In this document: piece by piece, positions 60,608 through 64,000 of the stretch
Layout: every line of letters begins with the position of its first letter
Numbering within the stretch: the first letter of the stretch is position 1
Assembly (NCBI GenBank): GCA_036704045.1
Contig: DATNQM010000051.1
Span: 1-64,000, forward strand
DNA: 64,000 nucleotides
DNA from: Ancylothrix sp036704045
GTDB taxonomy: Bacteria; Cyanobacteriota; Cyanobacteriia; Cyanobacteriales; Oscillatoriaceae
Reading direction: 5' to 3'
Notes under the pieces: model-generated
What the model was told of the DNA's origin: nothing
The model's input: the letters and a program-made list of their open reading frames with translations, nothing else
The model's database searches: none
Program-made: the position numbers and the translations under genes

Positions 60608-61342
60608 GTGAAGCTATTTGTTTACCACACACCCGAATTAACTCCCATCGGCCATCTCCCCGACTGCGCCATCGCAGTTGACGTTCTCCGGGCCACCTCC
60701 ACCATTGCAACTGCACTCAACGCCGGTGCCGAAGCAGTCCAAGTCTTCAGCGACATGGATAAACTGATGAAAATCAGCGAAGAATGGCCCGCCGAAAAAC
60801 GCCTACGGGCAGGAGAAAGAGGCGGCGCAAAAGTAGCAGGATGCGACTTAGGTAACTCCCCCCTCGACTGTACCCCCCAACTCATGGGCGGACGGCGGCT
60901 ATTTATCAGCACCACCAACGGCACCAGAGCTCTACAACGAGTCCAAGACTCCCCCATCGTATTAGCCGCTGCCTTCATCAACCGCCAAGCCATCGTCAAC
61001 CATATTGTCGCCAAACAACCGGAAACAATTGGCATTGTGGGTTCAGGATGGGAAGGTAGTTTTTCCCTAGAAGACACCGCTTGCGCCGGTGCTATCACCG
61101 ATGGTCTGTTAACCGCCACCGGCCTGTCTATCGGCGAACTAGCAGGCAATGACGAAATGATTGCAGCTTACACCCTATTTAAACAGTGGGAAAAAGACCT
61201 CTTGCAACTTATGCACCACGCCAGTCACGGACAGCGTTTATTACGTCTTAATTGCCACGAAGATTTAAAATATTGCATCGAAATGGATATTCTAAACGTG
61301 GTGCCGGTGCAACGAGAACCCGGAGTTTTAGTTAAACAATAG
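60608..61342 (+). CDS. comB: 2-phosphosulfolactate phosphatase family protein
   Basis: A 244-residue ComB-family phosphatase. In methanogens it hydrolyses 2-phosphosulfolactate in coenzyme M synthesis; the cyanobacterial substrate is not established. Family motifs include AIAVDVLRATSTI, RAGERGGAKVAGCDLGNSP, STTNGTRAL and EDTACAGAI. Translation begins at a GTG at 60608 (MKLFVYHTPELTP). It is a single gene convergent with the LpxB-related gene, with a GTAGGGG hairpin repeat between. Confidence 0.85.
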   Translation: MKLFVYHTPELTPIGHLPDCAIAVDVLRATSTIATALNAGAEAVQVFSDMDKLMKISEEWPAEKRLRAGERGGAKVAGCDLGNSPLDCTPQLMGGRRLFISTTNGTRALQRVQDSPIVLAAAFINRQAIVNHIVAKQPETIGIVGSGWEGSFSLEDTACAGAITDGLLTATGLSIGELAGNDEMIAAYTLFKQWEKDLLQLMHHASHGQRLLRLNCHEDLKYCIEMDILNVVPVQREPGVLVKQ

Positions 61343-61365
61343 GCGCGTTCATCGACATCTTAATT

Positions 61366-61393
61366 GTAGGGGCAATTCCCCTGTGGTTGCCCC
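61366..61393 (+). repeat. Dispersed GTAGGGG hairpin repeat, copy at 61 kb
   Basis: TGTAGGGGCAATTCCCCTGT continues to GGTTGCCCC; the GGGGCAA and TTGCCCC arms (61369-61375, 61387-61393) form a perfect 7-bp stem followed by A-rich sequence. It lies between comB and the convergent LpxB-like gene and may end both transcripts. Confidence 0.6.
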
Positions 61394-61405
61394 AAAAAAT
61401 TAAAC

Positions 61406-62707
61406 TTAATGTAAAGGCAATTCCCCTTTAGTTTCCCCCACATTCTGCAACGTCATTAAACATTCAGCAATACGCCGTGCAGCACCGGCCTCTCCCATCC
61501 GCTGACGGCCATTTTTATTAATTAAAACCAACCGATCCGGATCACTCAACAACTTCTGAACAGCCCCCCCTATTTCCTCTGGTTTTTCTAACAAAATCAC
61601 CGACGGCCCTAGCAAACGACTTTGCGCCTCCGCAAACGCAGCTGTAAATTGTGGCCCTGCCCCTGGAAACGTAAACACCGGCTTTCCTAAACCCACCAAT
61701 TGTTCCGTCGCCGTCCCCGCCATTGCTACCCCCATATCCGCTTTTTGTAAACACTCCCCAAAGGCTTTTTGCGACAAAATTACCCGTGAATTATGCTTAC
61801 AAAATTCAAGCGTATCTTGATCATTTTTTAAAATAAAACTTTGATTTTCTTGTTTTTGCCAACCAGCCGCTGTCAACTCATTACTTAAAATATCCATATT
61901 CAAACTCGTTGCCACCGGTACAAAAAAAACCAAACTTTTTTCCTTAAATTTCTCAGCCAAAGCAGCCACCGAAATCAAAATTTTCTGCCAATTTCTGTAA
62001 GCTTCTGGTTGCCGAGAACCTGGCAACAATGCTACCACCAAAGACCTCTTAGCTTCCGAATTTTCCACATCTAAATCATAAAAAATTGCCGAATTTTCTA
62101 CCCCTAAATCATCCATCATCGGATTTCCCAAATCATAAGCAGGAATGCCAAACTTTTCTAATTGTTTTGCCGTCAAAGAATCTCTAGGGAATACCCCCTT
62201 ACAGCGAGGCGACTTCATTAACCAACGTTCCCAAGGCAAATAAACCGACCCCCACCACGCCTCCAATTTGTCAAACCAACTCTTACGCGGCAGAGGGCCA
62301 GACTCATCCCGCAAATAATACTCAGACTTAGCTGTTCCCACAAACATATAACTTGCACCACTCAACCAAGCAAACAAAAGCGGCACAATATCACCCACAG
62401 CTAATATTATTCCCCCTTCTTTACCCCATGCCTTAATTGCTTTTAACTGCCTCAACGTTAATTGCAATAACCCCCCCTGAACATCTTGCAAAAACTGGCG
62501 GCCATCCATATAAATAAACCCTCCAGAAGGCATTTGTTTCACCGGCCCCTTCACTTCCACCGCGTCTAATTGGCGGTAAGCATAACCCTCTCCTACCAGT
62601 GGCAAAACTGCCAATTGAGGAGAAGAACTCAAATTTTGTAACTGTCGCAAAATTCTGACGGCGATGGCATCTTCTCCATGACCATTACTTAAACAAAGCA
62701 GTTTCAA
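61406..62707 (-). CDS. Lipid-A-disaccharide synthase-related protein
   Basis: A 433-residue GT-B-like protein related to LpxB. The start MKLLCLSNGHGEDAIAVRIL carries the Gly-rich N-terminal loop. The C-terminal half has LLPGSRQPEAYRNW and MAGTATEQLVGLGKPVFTFPG, the sugar-nucleotide-binding region. Cyanobacteria carry this paralogue in addition to true LpxB or in lineages with altered lipid A, so substrate is uncertain. The ATG at 62707 is used. It is divergent from the Omp85-like gene, which fits an outer-membrane role. Confidence 0.87.
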   Translation of the reverse strand: MKLLCLSNGHGEDAIAVRILRQLQNLSSSPQLAVLPLVGEGYAYRQLDAVEVKGPVKQMPSGGFIYMDGRQFLQDVQGGLLQLTLRQLKAIKAWGKEGGIILAVGDIVPLLFAWLSGASYMFVGTAKSEYYLRDESGPLPRKSWFDKLEAWWGSVYLPWERWLMKSPRCKGVFPRDSLTAKQLEKFGIPAYDLGNPMMDDLGVENSAIFYDLDVENSEAKRSLVVALLPGSRQPEAYRNWQKILISVAALAEKFKEKSLVFFVPVATSLNMDILSNELTAAGWQKQENQSFILKNDQDTLEFCKHNSRVILSQKAFGECLQKADMGVAMAGTATEQLVGLGKPVFTFPGAGPQFTAAFAEAQSRLLGPSVILLEKPEEIGGAVQKLLSDPDRLVLINKNGRQRMGEAGAARRIAECLMTLQNVGETKGELPLH

Positions 62708-62905
62708 CCTTTTTCCTCCTTTAGTAATTAGGAATTGCCGCTTGGAAACAGAAAAAAAGTTTTTTCGTCTCCCGATTTCCTATTTTATCTTCTGTAATTG
62801 TAAGGAACATTGGTACATCCAGTGATGTCAATCTTTTAAAGAAAAAGCAATTTTCCTAAGAATTAATTTTACCAGGTCTTAGCGACTCAATATCAGGATA
62901 TTATC

Positions 62906-64000
62906 ATGCGTACAAAAGCCCTCTTACTTTCCACCTTAGCAGCCGTTTCAGCTTTTAATTATACACAAATTGCCTCGGCTGCCGAAACAACTGTTTTAGA
63001 TGTTTCTCAAAATACTACAGTTCCGCTAATGCCCGCAACTGCTGTACCAATAACTGATGATTTAGTTGTAACTGCCACAAAGGTAGAAGTAATGGGCGCT
63101 AATCAAGAATTGCAGCAAATTATTACGAATTTAATTAAAACGCGGGCCGGTGGTGATACATCTCAAAGCCAATTACAAAAAGATGTCGAAGTTATTTTAT
63201 CCACTGGGTTGTTTACTAATGCCAGGGTAATTTCTCAACCTAATTCTGTCGGGTTGGATGTGGTTTATCAGGTTCAGCCTGTTTTGCTAAAATCTTTTGA
63301 ATTGAGTGGGGCAAAAGAATTAACTTTGCCTGTTATTAATGAGATTTTTAAAGACCAAATTGGATTACCTGTGAGTCCGGCAGCTTTAAAAGTTGCTGGG
63401 GATAAAATTAATGAATGGTACAAGCAAAATAACTATGATCTTGCTCAGGTAGTGTTTTTGCAACCTAATCGGGATGGAAAATTAATCGTAGAAGTGGCTG
63501 AAGGTGTGGTTGGAGATATTAAAATAAGATTTATAGACCGGGATGGAAAAGTAACATTAGAAAATGGTGATCCGATCCAAGGTAGAACTAGTCAAGACTT
63601 CATTAAAGGCGAGTTAAAAATGACTTCGGGCGAAGTATTTCGCCGTGATAAAGCCCAAGAAGATTTGATGCGTCTTTATAGAACTGGTCTTTTTGAAAAT
63701 GCGACTATTTCTTTAGATGGCGATGCCAGAAAAGTGAATATTACCTATAACTTGACCGAAGCACCGGCCCGCGCAATTAATGGGGGTTTGGGATACAATG
63801 CTTCGACTGGTGTAGTGGGAACAATTAGCTATCAAGATAATAATTTGGGTGGGGCAAATCAAAAGCTGGGGTTAAATCTTCAAGGCAATACAAGGGATTT
63901 ACAATTTGATGCTAAATTTGCGGATCCTTACAGAGAAAGTAATCCTAATCGCTGGGGATATAGTGTTAATGCTTTTCGGAATCGGGTTGTATCTTTGACT
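62906..64000 (+). CDS. Omp85/BamA-family outer-membrane assembly protein (3' partial)
   Basis: The frame is open from the ATG at 62906 to the window end (365 codons). A signal peptide is present (MRTKALLLSTLAAVSAFN, cleavage near ASA). POTRA domains follow: VEVMGANQELQQIITNLIKTRAG, LLKSFELSGAKELTLPVI, and a third around IKIRFIDRDG. The start of the beta-barrel appears after AINGGLGYNASTGVVG. It would insert barrel proteins into the outer membrane. Three POTRA units is the cyanobacterial and plastid number. The barrel and its C-terminus lie outside the window. Confidence 0.9.
   Translation, partial: MRTKALLLSTLAAVSAFNYTQIASAAETTVLDVSQNTTVPLMPATAVPITDDLVVTATKVEVMGANQELQQIITNLIKTRAGGDTSQSQLQKDVEVILSTGLFTNARVISQPNSVGLDVVYQVQPVLLKSFELSGAKELTLPVINEIFKDQIGLPVSPAALKVAGDKINEWYKQNNYDLAQVVFLQPNRDGKLIVEVAEGVVGDIKIRFIDRDGKVTLENGDPIQGRTSQDFIKGELKMTSGEVFRRDKAQEDLMRLYRTGLFENATISLDGDARKVNITYNLTEAPARAINGGLGYNASTGVVGTISYQDNNLGGANQKLGLNLQGNTRDLQFDAKFADPYRESNPNRWGYSVNAFRNRVVSLT

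Noticed and set aside
60622..61149. 175-codon minus-strand ORF opposite comB
   Set aside because: Shadow of comB, which matches its family over the full length and has a sound start.
1..64000. tRNA, rRNA, riboswitch, CRISPR or prophage signals
   Set aside because: I looked for cloverleaf ends, long conserved RNA segments, regular spacer arrays and phage or transposase proteins and found none I could support.

Overview
The window is cyanobacterial chromosome. It encodes phycobilisome parts and their bilin lyases (cpcG, a CpcS/CpeS-type and a CpcT/CpeT-type lyase), the phycobilisome-degradation adaptor NblA, the NDH-1 subunit NdhS, the thylakoid protein Thf1/Psb29, aerobic HemF, and Zn-ribbon serine/threonine kinases fused to WD40 propellers. 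The low-GC intergenic DNA, many short dispersed hairpin repeats, a PEP-CTERM protein and the kinase/WD40 array fit a filamentous, Oscillatoriales-like cyanobacterium. That placement is inference. No rRNA, tRNA, CRISPR array, prophage or complete insertion sequence was recognised.

Layout. 1-6.6 kb: exopolysaccharide export (an SLBB export protein cut by the window start, and a Wzc-like tyrosine kinase), a PEP-CTERM secreted protein and a GT39-like membrane glycosyltransferase, followed by a MITE-like repeat. 7-18.4 kb: mixed housekeeping genes, namely a cation/proton antiporter with universal-stress domains, a HAS-barrel protein, ndhS, mrp, hemF, a STAS protein, a CpcT-like lyase, thf1, a VOC protein, a phosphoribosyltransferase and a family 4 uracil-DNA glycosylase. 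18.4-24 kb: a sulfate-uptake locus with a Crp-family regulator divergent from sbpA, a NIL-domain gene, a 51-codon membrane ORF, cysT, cysW and cysA. 24.4-30.4 kb: an unusual SDR-PhyH fusion enzyme, an HTH-GrpE-like fusion, a Dps/sulfiredoxin pair, a membrane GTPase and a DUF937/EF-hand protein. 30.5-37.8 kb: an orphan histidine kinase, an FHA-fused class A penicillin-binding protein, lspA, bioY and a standalone pstB.

37.8-40.6 kb is the phycobilisome region and holds the most interesting regulatory signal. A 56-residue nblA gene (minus strand) diverges from a CpcS-type lyase gene (plus strand). Between them lies a canonical NtcA-activated promoter pointing at nblA (GTA-N8-TAC, 22 bp, then TACGAT), and the NtcA box overlaps a candidate promoter for the lyase gene. 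One site could therefore turn on antenna degradation and turn off antenna maturation under nitrogen stress. A putative metallopeptidase is directly coupled to the lyase gene, and cpcG follows.

40.7-51.5 kb: an RluD-type pseudouridine synthase, two cyanobacterial proteins of unknown function, an IscA-type Fe-S protein, a TPR protein, two tandem 65-residue paralogues, glgX, csaB and a DUF2499/DUF3593 pair. 51.6-58.1 kb: a WD40 protein and three Zn-ribbon Ser/Thr kinases, two with C-terminal seven-bladed WD40 domains. 58.2-64 kb: a metallophosphoesterase, a lipoprotein serpin, comB, an LpxB-related protein, and an Omp85/BamA-like protein cut by the window end.

Small genes that are easy to miss are nblA (38009-38179) and a 51-residue membrane ORF (21074-21229). 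Both end genes are partial.
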